In this document: positions 1 through 8,439 of the stretch, in pieces
How the letters are laid out: the number at the start of each line of letters is the position of its first letter
How positions within the stretch are numbered: the first letter of the stretch is position 1
Assembly (NCBI RefSeq): GCF_900101815.1
Contig: NZ_FNAO01000006.1
Coordinates: 62,001-126,000, forward strand
Reading direction: 5' to 3'
Length of the DNA stretch: 64,000 nucleotides
Source: Pricia antarctica
GTDB lineage: Bacteria > Bacteroidota > Bacteroidia > Flavobacteriales > Flavobacteriaceae
Translations under genes and position numbers: made by a program
Notes under the pieces: model-generated
Seen by the model: the letters and a program-made list of their open reading frames with translations, nothing else
Databases searched by the model: none
What the model was told of the DNA's origin: nothing

Positions 1-1684
1 TTTCCGGCAATAATTTTTTTACCACCTTATCGTACTTGCCAAGTGCGATATTTACTTCTTCGCTATTGGTGTATTGTTGGTAAAACTCAGAATTGGTCAA
101 TGTGCTTTGGATAAGGATATAGCCGTCATCATTTTCTGTTTTGGGTTTCACCATGGAAAAATGATTGCCCTCGATAGCAATATGATGTTCGCTTTCAAAC
201 GGGCCATAGCATGAATCCATATCCACGAACTCATCGTCTATGGCCGCCACAACTTTTAAGGTAAAGGGATATTCCTTTTGGAAAAGTTCGTTCCAATCCT
301 TTCGTAATGTCCTGATAAAATGGCCCTCACTACTCATCTCGTTATACTTACCGTTCCATATCTTTTTAAGCTTTAGAGGCGAAATACCGGCACTCGGTGT
401 GCCCAGTAAAATTAAATGTGAAATTTTAGTTCGATATTCTTTCTTGAAATCAAGAATGGCCCTTTGGGCGATCAGCCCTCCGAGACTATGGGCTACGATA
501 GCTATTCGGTCGTATTTATCGTACTTATATTTCACCGAGGTACAGAGGTTATTTGCAATCCTATCAACATCTTCGATACCAGCCCAGACATCCTTGCCCA
601 TTTCAGGGGTTACATATTGTGAATATCCAAAGGGTTTCATATCCCATCCATTCATTTTAGGGTCGTTGATGAGCATTTCGGGGATATCGCCAAAAGTGGC
701 ACTAGCTTCTCCGGTAAAACCGTGTATAAACAAAAGCAGATTATTGGCATCTGGGGACTCCCGAAAAATAGTTTTGGCTTCGGGGGCACCTTTGCTATTT
801 TCAATCTGGGATGCTTGCAGTTCATCCAATTCGAGTCGCTTGCGCAATTTCTCGGGAACTTGACTGAGGATGAAGTTGTCGTACATTTCCAAGTTCACAT
901 AGGGCTCTTGTTTGATGGTCAAGGGTGGATCCTGTTGTGCCGCCACATCTTTGATGGTCTGGGGAATGATGCGTAACAAATACCCCGCCACTTCTAATAT
1001 GCGAACATAGGGTTCTTCAAAATGGGTTTGATGATGGCCGTTTAGGGCTTGTAGTAAGTACTTGGTAAATAAACTATTTCTATCGTCCCCCAATTGATAT
1101 GATTCTTGGTCTTCCTTGCACGAGGCTACGATTGAAATGCCTCTTTCATTATCGATTTTTTGGGCCAGGCCTTCCGCTTTCGTAAACTTTTGAGAGGTAT
1201 CTTGTTTCTCTTCAACAGAAGTAGCCCCAGCATTCCGATTTGCCGATATCCCACTTTTAGCAATTCCGGTAGCATGACAGCAGTCCAAAAAGAAAATAAG
1301 CCTTTTGGTCTGTAGGGCATTTATACTTTCCTTAATTTCATCGGCGGTTACCCATGCGGCCTTATATTCTTCTTCGGTCATACCGTCTTTCATTCCGTGG
1401 GGCACAAAATGAAACGTTTCTTCGAAAACGCCCCCGTGACCGGAATAAAATATGAATACGGAAGAATGCTCGTCCGTTTTCTCTTGAAGTGTTTTAAAGG
1501 CGTTGAGAATCCCATTTCTGTCCGCTTTCTTACCGGTAAGCAGCAGCACATTTTCAAAGGGATAGCCACAAATGGTTTCATCTGTTAGGATTGTGGCAAT
1601 ATCTTCGGCATCCCCGATGGTATTTAGCCCGTCCTCGTAAGCTATGCCTATAAGGAGTGCATAGGCTTTTTCTAATTTGCTCAT
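1..1684 (-). CDS. Caspase-like peptidase fused to alpha/beta hydrolase (3' end outside window)
   Basis: The first 561 residues are visible from an ATG at 1684, and the frame is still open at the window edge. Residues ~5-240 are a caspase/metacaspase-like domain (peptidase C14): the His motif SGHGG gives His83, and LDCCHATG gives the likely nucleophile Cys136. Residues ~300-520 are an alpha/beta hydrolase: oxyanion segment FIHGFTG (~319-325), nucleophile elbow AHSLGG (Ser400), an acidic patch at AIDDEFVD (~481-488) and a His in GNHFSMVKP (His508). No signal peptide is present, so it is probably cytoplasmic. It lies 46 nt downstream of a membrane TolB-like/TPR gene on the same strand, likely one operon. 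Caspase and hydrolase effectors of this kind are known from prokaryotic conflict and programmed-death systems, but a role in defence here is inference. The missing C-terminus could hold a further domain. Confidence 0.85.
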   Translation of the reverse strand, partial: MSKLEKAYALLIGIAYEDGLNTIGDAEDIATILTDETICGYPFENVLLLTGKKADRNGILNAFKTLQEKTDEHSSVFIFYSGHGGVFEETFHFVPHGMKDGMTEEEYKAAWVTADEIKESINALQTKRLIFFLDCCHATGIAKSGISANRNAGATSVEEKQDTSQKFTKAEGLAQKIDNERGISIVASCKEDQESYQLGDDRNSLFTKYLLQALNGHHQTHFEEPYVRILEVAGYLLRIIPQTIKDVAAQQDPPLTIKQEPYVNLEMYDNFILSQVPEKLRKRLELDELQASQIENSKGAPEAKTIFRESPDANNLLLFIHGFTGEASATFGDIPEMLINDPKMNGWDMKPFGYSQYVTPEMGKDVWAGIEDVDRIANNLCTSVKYKYDKYDRIAIVAHSLGGLIAQRAILDFKKEYRTKISHLILLGTPSAGISPLKLKKIWNGKYNEMSSEGHFIRTLRKDWNELFQKEYPFTLKVVAAIDDEFVDMDSCYGPFESEHHIAIEGNHFSMVKPKTENDDGYILIQSTLTNSEFYQQYTNSEEVNIALGKYDKVVKKLLPE

Positions 1685-1730
1685 TATATCTATTTTATCA
1701 GGGGGGACTGTTATTCAATTCGTATCGTTG

Positions 1731-3755
1731 TTAATGCCAAAACTTTAAAACGCGTTGGAATCCGTCGGTTTTGAGATAGGCTTTAAAAAATGGGTCGTTT
1801 TGAAAGGAGGAAGTTTCATACCAATGTCCTTCCGCAACGGCCATAGCTAGGTAGTCCATGGCATCTGCATCCTTGCCAATGGCGGCATAATACTGAGCTA
1901 GGGCATAAGGAACGCTTCCATACTGATATTTCGATTTTAGCCCTTGCAAATGTTTAATTTGATTTTCCGCTTCAGCAGGTTTACCATTTCTTTGATATAC
2001 GACGCCCAATAGTGCGTTTTGCGGTATTAATGATGGGTCTAGTTCAAGTAATTCGTTAAGAACCGCTTCCGCTTCAGGATAGTTTTCCTTAAGAAACAGC
2101 ACTTCCGCCAATACTATTTGTTTTTCCTTAGTATCCGTATTGCCGGTAGAAACAATGGCATCGATAATCTTGTCCAGATATGGATTTGCCAATTCCTTAT
2201 TGTCACGAATTAAGAATTCCTTGGATGCGAACAAATAGATATCCATCCATTCCTGGGGATTGGTAAGGGTGATATCAGAAAGTATTTTTTTAGCAGCCTC
2301 CAAGTTGTCGGATTTTATATATGCCCTCAATATGACTTTTTTGAGCATGGCGTACCCCTTCAGATTGGAGAACTCTTTCAATAGGTTTATAGCTTGGTCA
2401 TATTCTTGCAGTTCAATATCCGCTAAGGCCATAATTTTGAGGCGTTCAGGGCATATAGCACAACGTTGAAGCATGCCTTCTTGCATATCGATTTCGCGAT
2501 AGATGGAGTCGACGGCCTCGGGTTTGTTTACCAATTGTAGTGACAAAGTCATCATACTGGAATTGGTTTCTAGGTGAAATGGTGTAATATTATACTCTTT
2601 CTGTTGGTATTCGTAGGCCATTTTATAATCCGCTTCCAATAAGGCGGCATAAAGATTCAGAATGTTTTGTTGTCGCTCGTCCAAATCGGCCTTTACATTG
2701 AGCCTGTTTAACAAGGAATCGGCCATCTCATATTGTTGCGAATTATAATAGTACATAAACTTATAAAGCCTTGGTTCAAAAAAGGTACTATCGGCTACAA
2801 TGGCCCTATCAAGCAATTTTAAGTATTCCTTATAATTTTTATTGTTGGCCTGATGCTTTGCATTTTCAAGATATCGGTACGCTTCAAAACTAGGTGGGGT
2901 ACCTTGTAGGCTGATTTTTCCGTTGCCTTCTGTGGCAAGATAGCCCAAAATACGTTCCCTTAAAGCCTCGATGCATTCTAGGGGAGAATTAGGGTCACAG
3001 TCTACCGGTTTAAAGGAAATTAAGGTTTTATCCATAACTTCATCCCGGATGGAACATTGGAACAAAAGGCGATTTTTGTTCAAAAAAAACTCGCCATCAA
3101 TAATCTTTGCAGGTTTTAAGTAATCGGTTACTAAAGTATTCCCACCTGTAGAAACTACGGAGGACTTCAGAATTTTGGAATAATCAGCGATAATCTCGGG
3201 AGAAATAACCTGGCCGAACTTGTTTTGGGTAATTCCATGGATAATCCAATCTACTGCCATTTTGCCGGCAATGTCGTATTCCGCGTTGCCTGTATTATTG
3301 TCAAACTCCAAAACCGCTATTTTATCACCCGATGTCTTGGTAGGTGTAACGCCGGTTTCAACTGCCAATACAGCGCTCTTTTCGGGGAAGTTTCTTCGTA
3401 CGATAAAAAGGATAACCCCCAGGGCAATTACGGTAATTATGGATAAAAAAGTAAAGTACGCCTTTTGAAAGGGACTTTTAGTGAATTTGCCGGGCACCGG
3501 TGTTCCCGTTTGGTCTAGCAGCGGTTTTTTTTCGACAGTGTCAACCAATTGATACTTCCATACGGAATAAATGTATAAGGGAAAGCCAACTAACAAGACA
3601 AGAAGGATGTAGGCCACAACGGATTGCGAAAAACCCAAAGGTTCGGCGATAAGTGCGACCACTTGTAAAAGGACCCAACTCGAGACAATGTAAACGGAAA
3701 GATACCTTAAAACACCTTTTGAACGGCACTCATCGATAAATTTTTTGAATTTCAT
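1731..3755 (-). CDS. Membrane-anchored TolB/FlgO-like domain protein with TPR repeats
   Basis: 674 residues. The N-terminus has hydrophobic segments at ~18-40, ~46-66 and ~97-118, in the pattern seen at the N-terminus of Bacteroidota adenylate-cyclase-like and TolB-TPR regulators. Residues ~143-255 resemble the TolB N-terminal/FlgO fold (start IAVLEFDNNTG, a variant of the usual VLPF.N.S). From ~285 to the end there are helical TPR-type repeats with several A..Y..LL.RA patterns. No catalytic cyclase, kinase or DNA-binding domain is visible, so it is probably a scaffold or sensor. It is the first gene of a likely two-gene unit with the caspase-hydrolase gene 46 nt downstream, and it starts about 100 bp from a divergent repeat-peptide gene. 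The fold assignment is fairly secure; the function is unknown. Confidence 0.75.
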   Translation of the reverse strand: MKFKKFIDECRSKGVLRYLSVYIVSSWVLLQVVALIAEPLGFSQSVVAYILLVLLVGFPLYIYSVWKYQLVDTVEKKPLLDQTGTPVPGKFTKSPFQKAYFTFLSIITVIALGVILFIVRRNFPEKSAVLAVETGVTPTKTSGDKIAVLEFDNNTGNAEYDIAGKMAVDWIIHGITQNKFGQVISPEIIADYSKILKSSVVSTGGNTLVTDYLKPAKIIDGEFFLNKNRLLFQCSIRDEVMDKTLISFKPVDCDPNSPLECIEALRERILGYLATEGNGKISLQGTPPSFEAYRYLENAKHQANNKNYKEYLKLLDRAIVADSTFFEPRLYKFMYYYNSQQYEMADSLLNRLNVKADLDERQQNILNLYAALLEADYKMAYEYQQKEYNITPFHLETNSSMMTLSLQLVNKPEAVDSIYREIDMQEGMLQRCAICPERLKIMALADIELQEYDQAINLLKEFSNLKGYAMLKKVILRAYIKSDNLEAAKKILSDITLTNPQEWMDIYLFASKEFLIRDNKELANPYLDKIIDAIVSTGNTDTKEKQIVLAEVLFLKENYPEAEAVLNELLELDPSLIPQNALLGVVYQRNGKPAEAENQIKHLQGLKSKYQYGSVPYALAQYYAAIGKDADAMDYLAMAVAEGHWYETSSFQNDPFFKAYLKTDGFQRVLKFWH

Positions 3756-3857
3756 GGTGGTAGTAAAAAGTCGTTAATACATTGATTAGCCGACTTATTT
3801 TTGGTTTGTCGCGTATTTTTTACTAATATAGTGAAAGAAATTTTAAAACCGTCCGTC

Positions 3858-4040
3858 ATGTCCAAGCCAGAAACACCCAAATCAGGTATCACATCAAAGT
3901 CAGGTCCAGCCATCAAATCGAAAACAGGGCCTGCCATCAAATCCAAAACAGGACCAGCCATCAAATCGAAAACAGGACCAGCCATCAAATCGAAAACAGG
4001 ACCAGCCATCAAATCGAAAACAGGGCCTAAGCCCAAATAA
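3858..4040 (+). CDS. Short Lys/Pro-rich octapeptide-repeat peptide
   Basis: 60 residues from the ATG at 3858: a 15-residue head, five copies of GPAIKSKT and the tail GPKPK. It is strongly basic, lacks Cys and hydrophobic stretches, has no signal peptide and should be disordered. It is divergent from the TolB/TPR-caspase operon, about 100 bp away. An in-frame ATG at 3801 would add 19 residues, but those include residues typical of non-coding sequence, so 3858 is preferred. The three middle DNA repeats are identical, so copy number may vary. The opposite strand is also open through the array because the 24-nt period is divisible by three, so coding on this strand is probable but not proven. No known family was recognised. 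Confidence 0.5.
   Translation: MSKPETPKSGITSKSGPAIKSKTGPAIKSKTGPAIKSKTGPAIKSKTGPAIKSKTGPKPK
3903..4022 (+). repeat. Five tandem 24-nt direct repeats
   Basis: Five head-to-tail copies with no spacers. Copies 3, 4 and 5 are identical, and copies 1 and 2 differ at one to three positions. Each copy encodes GPAIKSKT in the plus frame. The contiguous, in-frame layout is that of a coding minisatellite, not a CRISPR. Confidence 0.95.
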
Positions 4041-4481
4041 TTGATTCTCGAAGGACAACCGACGAGGTATTTAACGGAAGAGCGTTGGATGAAAGCCATC
4101 CGTTTTCAAACTTTCCTCTAACGCCTCCGCTGCGGGGTAATTTTAATGATTAAATATTTCTCGGGTCCAATTTTAAGTTCGTTTGGAACACATCAAAGCG
4201 TACCAATGTGGGTTTTTCCCAAAACCATGCAAATATATTTGGTGTAAGGTCATGTGACTTTTGGTTTCTTATCCTATTCCATTCCTTTTAAGCAAATTGG
4301 GGGATGCTGAACCCAACCGGTATTTAGCCATAAATTGTTTATAAAACCATAAATAATCAAGGTTATGGGAGAACGGTATAGATTATAGTAATTACTTGTT
4401 ATCGCATGGCTCGCAGGCTTCCGGGCTTTTTGGATGTAGATGCAATGATTCACTTAATTTTGGGATTTGCCGTTTACCGGC
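4041..4481. other. Non-coding gap after the repeat peptide
   Basis: 440 bp between the repeat peptide and the rhomboid gene end. The peptide frame stays open for 26 more codons after its stop (to 4118), ending in a stretch that reads RFQTFL, which could be the remains of a longer C-terminus. No gene, tRNA or clear hairpin was seen in the rest, which is AT-rich. Confidence 0.5.
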
Positions 4482-5411
4482 CTAATCCTCTTTCCCCGCC
4501 TTAAAAAGATAATCTTTTTCCGATTTGGAAAGGCTTTCGTAGCCAGATTTACTTATTTTATCAAGTATGGCATCTATTTTTTGTTGGTGGTTATCCTTGG
4601 GAGGGCTGGACTTCGAGCCAGAGGAAGATTGTTGCTTGCGATAGACGGTTTTCATTGGCGCTTTCTTCCTACCATTGCCGACGGTCGCACTGCTTTTCTT
4701 GAAAAGGTCCGCAATACTGTCCATCAATTTCGAGAATCCCTCTCCGATATCCGTACCCTTGTATAATTGTTTGGCATAGACATATCCTAAGAAAGCACCC
4801 CCTAAATGGGCGAGATGTCCCCCGAGGTTGCCGCCCATGGGAATTTTTATCAAATCCATCAATACCACGAAAATCCCGACCTGCCATAGTTTGACGTTGA
4901 AAAAAATAATACGTACCTCTTGATTAGGGATATAGGTGCATATAAAGATCAGCACAGCCATGACCCCGGCCGATGCCCCAACTAGGGAGGTATTTAGTCC
5001 AATAAGCGAGGGAAAAATATTGTAGCTGAATAGAAATAGAAGTCCCCCTAAAATCACGCCCAAAAAGTAGACGTTCAAAAACCGTTTACCATCAAAAAGA
5101 TTGAGCATAATGCGTCCGGCGACGTAAAGAATATACATGTTCCAAAGAATATGAAAAAAGTCGGCATGTAAAAAGGAATAGGTGACGATGGACCAAGGCT
5201 GAACGAGAAAATCAAAAAAATCCTGAGGCAACGCGAACCAGTTTTCGATGTTGGGACCTATCAAGGCGGTAATAAGCCACATCACGATAAAGACGATTAC
5301 GTTAATCGCAATCAGCTTTTCGGCAACGCTCAGCCTTGCATAATGATATCTTAGTTCTCCTCCTTTCATCCCAAATATCCTGTTAATTCCACCTCTTATT
5401 ATTGAAATCAT
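4482..5411 (-). CDS. Rhomboid intramembrane serine protease (with C-terminal tail)
   Basis: 309 residues, polytopic. Catalytic Ser147 lies in GASAG and His202 in the last core helix motif GGHLAHLGG. The H.DFFH.LWNM segment (~82-92) is the conserved loop/TM2 signature. After the membrane core (to ~215) there is a ~90-residue charged cytosolic tail ending in a small helical domain (DAILDKISKSGYESLSKSE) of the DUF6576 type common on Bacteroidota rhomboids. It would cut transmembrane substrates within the inner membrane; the substrates are unknown. Its start overlaps the end of the upstream rhomboid by 29 nt, and both follow mutL directly, so they are probably translationally coupled. Confidence 0.93.
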   Translation of the reverse strand: MISIIRGGINRIFGMKGGELRYHYARLSVAEKLIAINVIVFIVMWLITALIGPNIENWFALPQDFFDFLVQPWSIVTYSFLHADFFHILWNMYILYVAGRIMLNLFDGKRFLNVYFLGVILGGLLFLFSYNIFPSLIGLNTSLVGASAGVMAVLIFICTYIPNQEVRIIFFNVKLWQVGIFVVLMDLIKIPMGGNLGGHLAHLGGAFLGYVYAKQLYKGTDIGEGFSKLMDSIADLFKKSSATVGNGRKKAPMKTVYRKQQSSSGSKSSPPKDNHQQKIDAILDKISKSGYESLSKSEKDYLFKAGKED

Positions 5412-6114
5412 TCTTTTTCCAGTACCACATCATAATAAATCCTGCGATAGCACCGCCAATATGCGCAAAATGGGCAATGCCGGTAGAGGCACCCGTAAAA
5501 CCGAAAATCAGGTCGCCCGCAATCAACAAGGGCACGAAATATTTGGCCTTTATGGGAATCGGTAGAAAGATAAGCATAAGTTCCGCTTCGGAAAAGGCAA
5601 AAGCGAACGCGACCAGAATTCCGTAAATCGCACCTGACGCACCGACAGCCGGGGTATTAAAGGCGCTTAGAAGGCTGTTCACCTTATCCGCTCCGATTAA
5701 ATCGTTCCAAGCGGGACTATATTGTCCGCCTGCGATAATTTCCATAACCTGATTTTCATCGACACCTTGACCGACCAAGGCCTGTAAACTATCGTGAAAC
5801 ACGTAGTAATTCACACCACTATGCAACAGGGCCGCCCCGATTCCAGCCGAAAAATAAAAGAACAAAAACTTATTGCGGCCCCACATCTGTTCCAAGGGTG
5901 TGCCGAAAGCCCAAAGGGCATACATATTGAACGCAATGTGGAAAAACCCGCCATGCATGAACATATGCGTAATGATCTGCCACCACTCAAAATTCGGGTT
6001 CTCGGGGTAATAAAGCGAGAACCAGGTAAACATTTGAGGATAGATTTGTGAAGCCACAAAAACTATTACATTTATAATCAGCAAATGCTTTACGGCATCG
6101 GTCAATCTTCCCAT
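5383..6114 (-). CDS. Rhomboid intramembrane serine protease (short form)
   Basis: 243 residues with no cytosolic tail domain. Ser160 lies in GASG and His218 in AHFAHIGG; the loop-1/TM2 motif MHGGFFHIAFNMYAL is at ~53-67. A long insertion (~100-150) between TM segments, before the catalytic Ser helix, is periplasmic or amphipathic. Its start codon directly abuts the mutL stop (0 nt between), and its 3' end overlaps the next rhomboid by 29 nt. It is an active-type protease by residues. The second, diverged copy next door suggests different substrates, or a pair working together. Confidence 0.93.
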   Translation of the reverse strand: MGRLTDAVKHLLIINVIVFVASQIYPQMFTWFSLYYPENPNFEWWQIITHMFMHGGFFHIAFNMYALWAFGTPLEQMWGRNKFLFFYFSAGIGAALLHSGVNYYVFHDSLQALVGQGVDENQVMEIIAGGQYSPAWNDLIGADKVNSLLSAFNTPAVGASGAIYGILVAFAFAFSEAELMLIFLPIPIKAKYFVPLLIAGDLIFGFTGASTGIAHFAHIGGAIAGFIMMWYWKKNDFNNKRWN

Positions 6115-7962
6115 TTATATAAATTTTTTATCGATATCGTTTTCCGTAATAGTAATATATACGGGTTTGTTGAAAGGGCTGATCATGGATTCGGTACAGG
6201 CAAAAAGGTCGTTAACCAAGGCCAATTGCGATTGTCGATCCAATATTTCCCCAGTCTTTACCGATAGCGTTTTTGCCAAAGTTTTCGACAACATATCGGT
6301 ATGCGAGAAACTCTCGCCGATTACTTCTTGCTGATAGTCGGAAATCAACTGATCCAACACCATGCCAACCTCGCTTTCGGCCACTAGTAAAGGTACACCG
6401 CTTACGGTAATGGATTCTCCTTCGATTTTTTCAAAAATAAAGCCCACCGAGACCAGTATGTCCTCGATTTCTTGTAATGCGCCGATTTCCGAATTTGAAA
6501 AAGTAAGTGTCAACGGAAATAGTAATTGTTGGCTTATGGCTTCTTTGATCGTACTGTTTTTCAAAAACCGTTCATAAAGCACCCGCTGATGCGCCCGGCT
6601 CTGATCGATGACCACCATACCTGACTTGATGGTGGTCACTATATATTTTCTGCGGATTTGAAACGTGGTCGTAACGGTCTCCTGTGCTTCTTTTTCACCT
6701 TCGAAAATAGTTCCGGTAATGGTATCGGATTCGTAGCTGATACTGCCACCATTACTGTCGTTGCCCAATTTGGATTCCATACCGATGTAGCCATTTTCCC
6801 AGTTGGCGCTTTGCTTTTTGAAAGTTTGTGCTGTAAAACCGCCTTGCTGCTTCTCTTGAAACGGATTGAACCCCGCATCAACGGTGACTTGGGGTATGAT
6901 GGCCGATCTGTTCCTGAAACCGTACGGTGTTTGCAAGTTCGGATCCTGATCAAAATCAAGCGCCGGTGCCACATTGAACTGGCCTAGGCTGTGTTTGATG
7001 GTGGAGCGTAGGATAGCGTAAAGACTATGCTCGTCGTCGAATTTTACCTCTGTTTTAGTTGGATGGATATTAATATCCAGTGACGCCGGATTCACCTCGA
7101 GATACAGAAAATAACCAGGATAGGTATCCGATTTTATCAGTCCCTCAAAAGCGGCGACAACCGCATGGTGCAGATATGGACTCTTGATAAACCGATGGTT
7201 GACAAAAAAGAATTGCTCTCCGCGGCTTTTTTTGGCAAATTCGGGTTTCGTAATAAAGCCCTTTATCTTTACAATAGGCGTTTCTTCTTCCACGGGAACC
7301 AATTTTTGGTTGGCTCGGGTTCCGAAAATAGTAACGATACGTTTTCGATGATTGTCCGCCGGCAAATTGAAAAGTTCGCTGCCGTTGTGGTAAAAATGAA
7401 AAGCCACATCGGGGTGGGCCAGTGCCACCCTATGAAATTCGTCGGTTATATGCCGAAGTTCGACGTGGTTCGATTTGAGAAAATTCCGGCGTGCGGGAAT
7501 ATTGAAAAAAAGATTTTTCACCGCAATCGACGTTCCTTTTGGCGTTACGGCAGTTTCTTGAAAAACTATTTCACTACCTTCTATCCGAAGATGGGTGCCA
7601 AGCTCTTCGGTATCGGGTTTGGTCTGCATCTCGACATGGGCGATAGCGGCGATAGAGGCCAAGGCTTCCCCGCGGAACCCTTTGGTGTGCAAATTAAAAA
7701 GATCCTCCGCCTTTTTAATTTTGGAGGTAGCGTGACGCGAAAAGCTCAACCGCGCGTCTGTGGCGCTCATTCCCAGACCATCGTCAACGACCTGAATCAA
7801 GACTTTACCACCATCTTTGATGATGAGCTTTATGCAAGCGGCACCCGCATCCAGGGCATTTTCAAGAAGTTCCTTGACAACCGATGCAGGCCGTTGTACC
7901 ACTTCACCCGCTGCTATCTGATTAGCCACATGGTCCGGCAAGAGTTGGATGATATCTGCCAT
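6115..7962 (-). CDS. mutL: DNA mismatch repair protein MutL
   Basis: 615 residues. The GHKL ATPase motifs are intact: ENALDAG (34-40), DGLGM (61-65), RHATSK and GFRGEALASI. The linker (~330-430) is low-complexity. The C-terminal dimerisation domain is present, but the endonuclease metal site is not canonical: DQHA..E is DQSRAHQ (453-459), and the terminal CPHGRP position reads SPFNKP. So it looks like a MutL that matches MutS and stimulates partners without nicking DNA itself. It is in a tight minus-strand unit: a 1-nt overlap with the upstream small membrane protein and 0 nt to the downstream rhomboid. Confidence 0.97.
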   Translation of the reverse strand: MADIIQLLPDHVANQIAAGEVVQRPASVVKELLENALDAGAACIKLIIKDGGKVLIQVVDDGLGMSATDARLSFSRHATSKIKKAEDLFNLHTKGFRGEALASIAAIAHVEMQTKPDTEELGTHLRIEGSEIVFQETAVTPKGTSIAVKNLFFNIPARRNFLKSNHVELRHITDEFHRVALAHPDVAFHFYHNGSELFNLPADNHRKRIVTIFGTRANQKLVPVEEETPIVKIKGFITKPEFAKKSRGEQFFFVNHRFIKSPYLHHAVVAAFEGLIKSDTYPGYFLYLEVNPASLDINIHPTKTEVKFDDEHSLYAILRSTIKHSLGQFNVAPALDFDQDPNLQTPYGFRNRSAIIPQVTVDAGFNPFQEKQQGGFTAQTFKKQSANWENGYIGMESKLGNDSNGGSISYESDTITGTIFEGEKEAQETVTTTFQIRRKYIVTTIKSGMVVIDQSRAHQRVLYERFLKNSTIKEAISQQLLFPLTLTFSNSEIGALQEIEDILVSVGFIFEKIEGESITVSGVPLLVAESEVGMVLDQLISDYQQEVIGESFSHTDMLSKTLAKTLSVKTGEILDRQSQLALVNDLFACTESMISPFNKPVYITITENDIDKKFI

Positions 7963-8261
7963 TATTTCGAAAGGAATATGGATAGGTCAAAATCTAATAT
8001 GTAGAGTGCAATAAAAACAAGTACCGCAATAATAATGACCATCCGTTTTTTAAGGTTGCGATCGCCTTGTTGGCGCACATCGGACATGGCGCTGCCGAAC
8101 TTACCTTTTAAACCCCTTGGGGAATTGACGGTGCTCCGGTATTTGTCAAATTTAGGCTCCATTTTAAACGGATTGCCCTTGCCCTCGTCATCGAAATAAC
8201 GCGGCTGGTAATCGAACTTCTTACTGTTCTTTAATCGTGTGAATTTACTGAGCATACCCAT
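7962..8261 (-). CDS. Small conserved membrane protein upstream of mutL
   Basis: 99 residues from the ATG at 8261 (a TTG three codons earlier is less likely). It has a basic N-terminal half and one C-terminal hydrophobic segment (~77-95, VIIIAVLVFIALYIL) ending a few residues before the stop, so it is a tail-anchored, single-pass protein with a large cytosolic N-terminal region. Its stop overlaps the mutL start by one base (TAATG), implying coupled translation. I recognise no domain. It is probably a family restricted to Flavobacteriia, and its role is unknown. Confidence 0.8.
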   Translation of the reverse strand: MGMLSKFTRLKNSKKFDYQPRYFDDEGKGNPFKMEPKFDKYRSTVNSPRGLKGKFGSAMSDVRQQGDRNLKKRMVIIIAVLVFIALYILDFDLSIFLSK

Positions 8262-8439
8262 GATTTTCAAAGTTACTCAAAATCAAAAAATATGCCGTAA
8301 AGTCAGTGCCAAAATTTGTTAACCTTTTTTTTGCAGGGCGGCTCCTCAAGTAGTACAAATGGTGGTTTTAGTTGCTCGCTGCCGTTTGCTAACGAGAATG
8401 TTGATGGTCTCAAAATTTCGGGAGGAATGGGTTTTGGAT

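Noticed and set aside
240-863. Plus-strand frame over the caspase-hydrolase gene
   Set aside because: Antisense to a clear protein-coding frame and without recognisable motifs.
3903-4022. CRISPR array
   Set aside because: Repeats are directly adjacent with no spacers and keep a coding frame.
3752-4099. Minus-strand 115-residue frame across the 24-nt repeats
   Set aside because: It is the complement of the repeat peptide; no lipoprotein or domain logic, and it runs over the divergent promoter of the TPR gene. The plus-strand reading has a clean short peptide.
7165-8004. Plus-strand 279-residue frame
   Set aside because: Antisense to the well-supported mutL reading frame; no family features.
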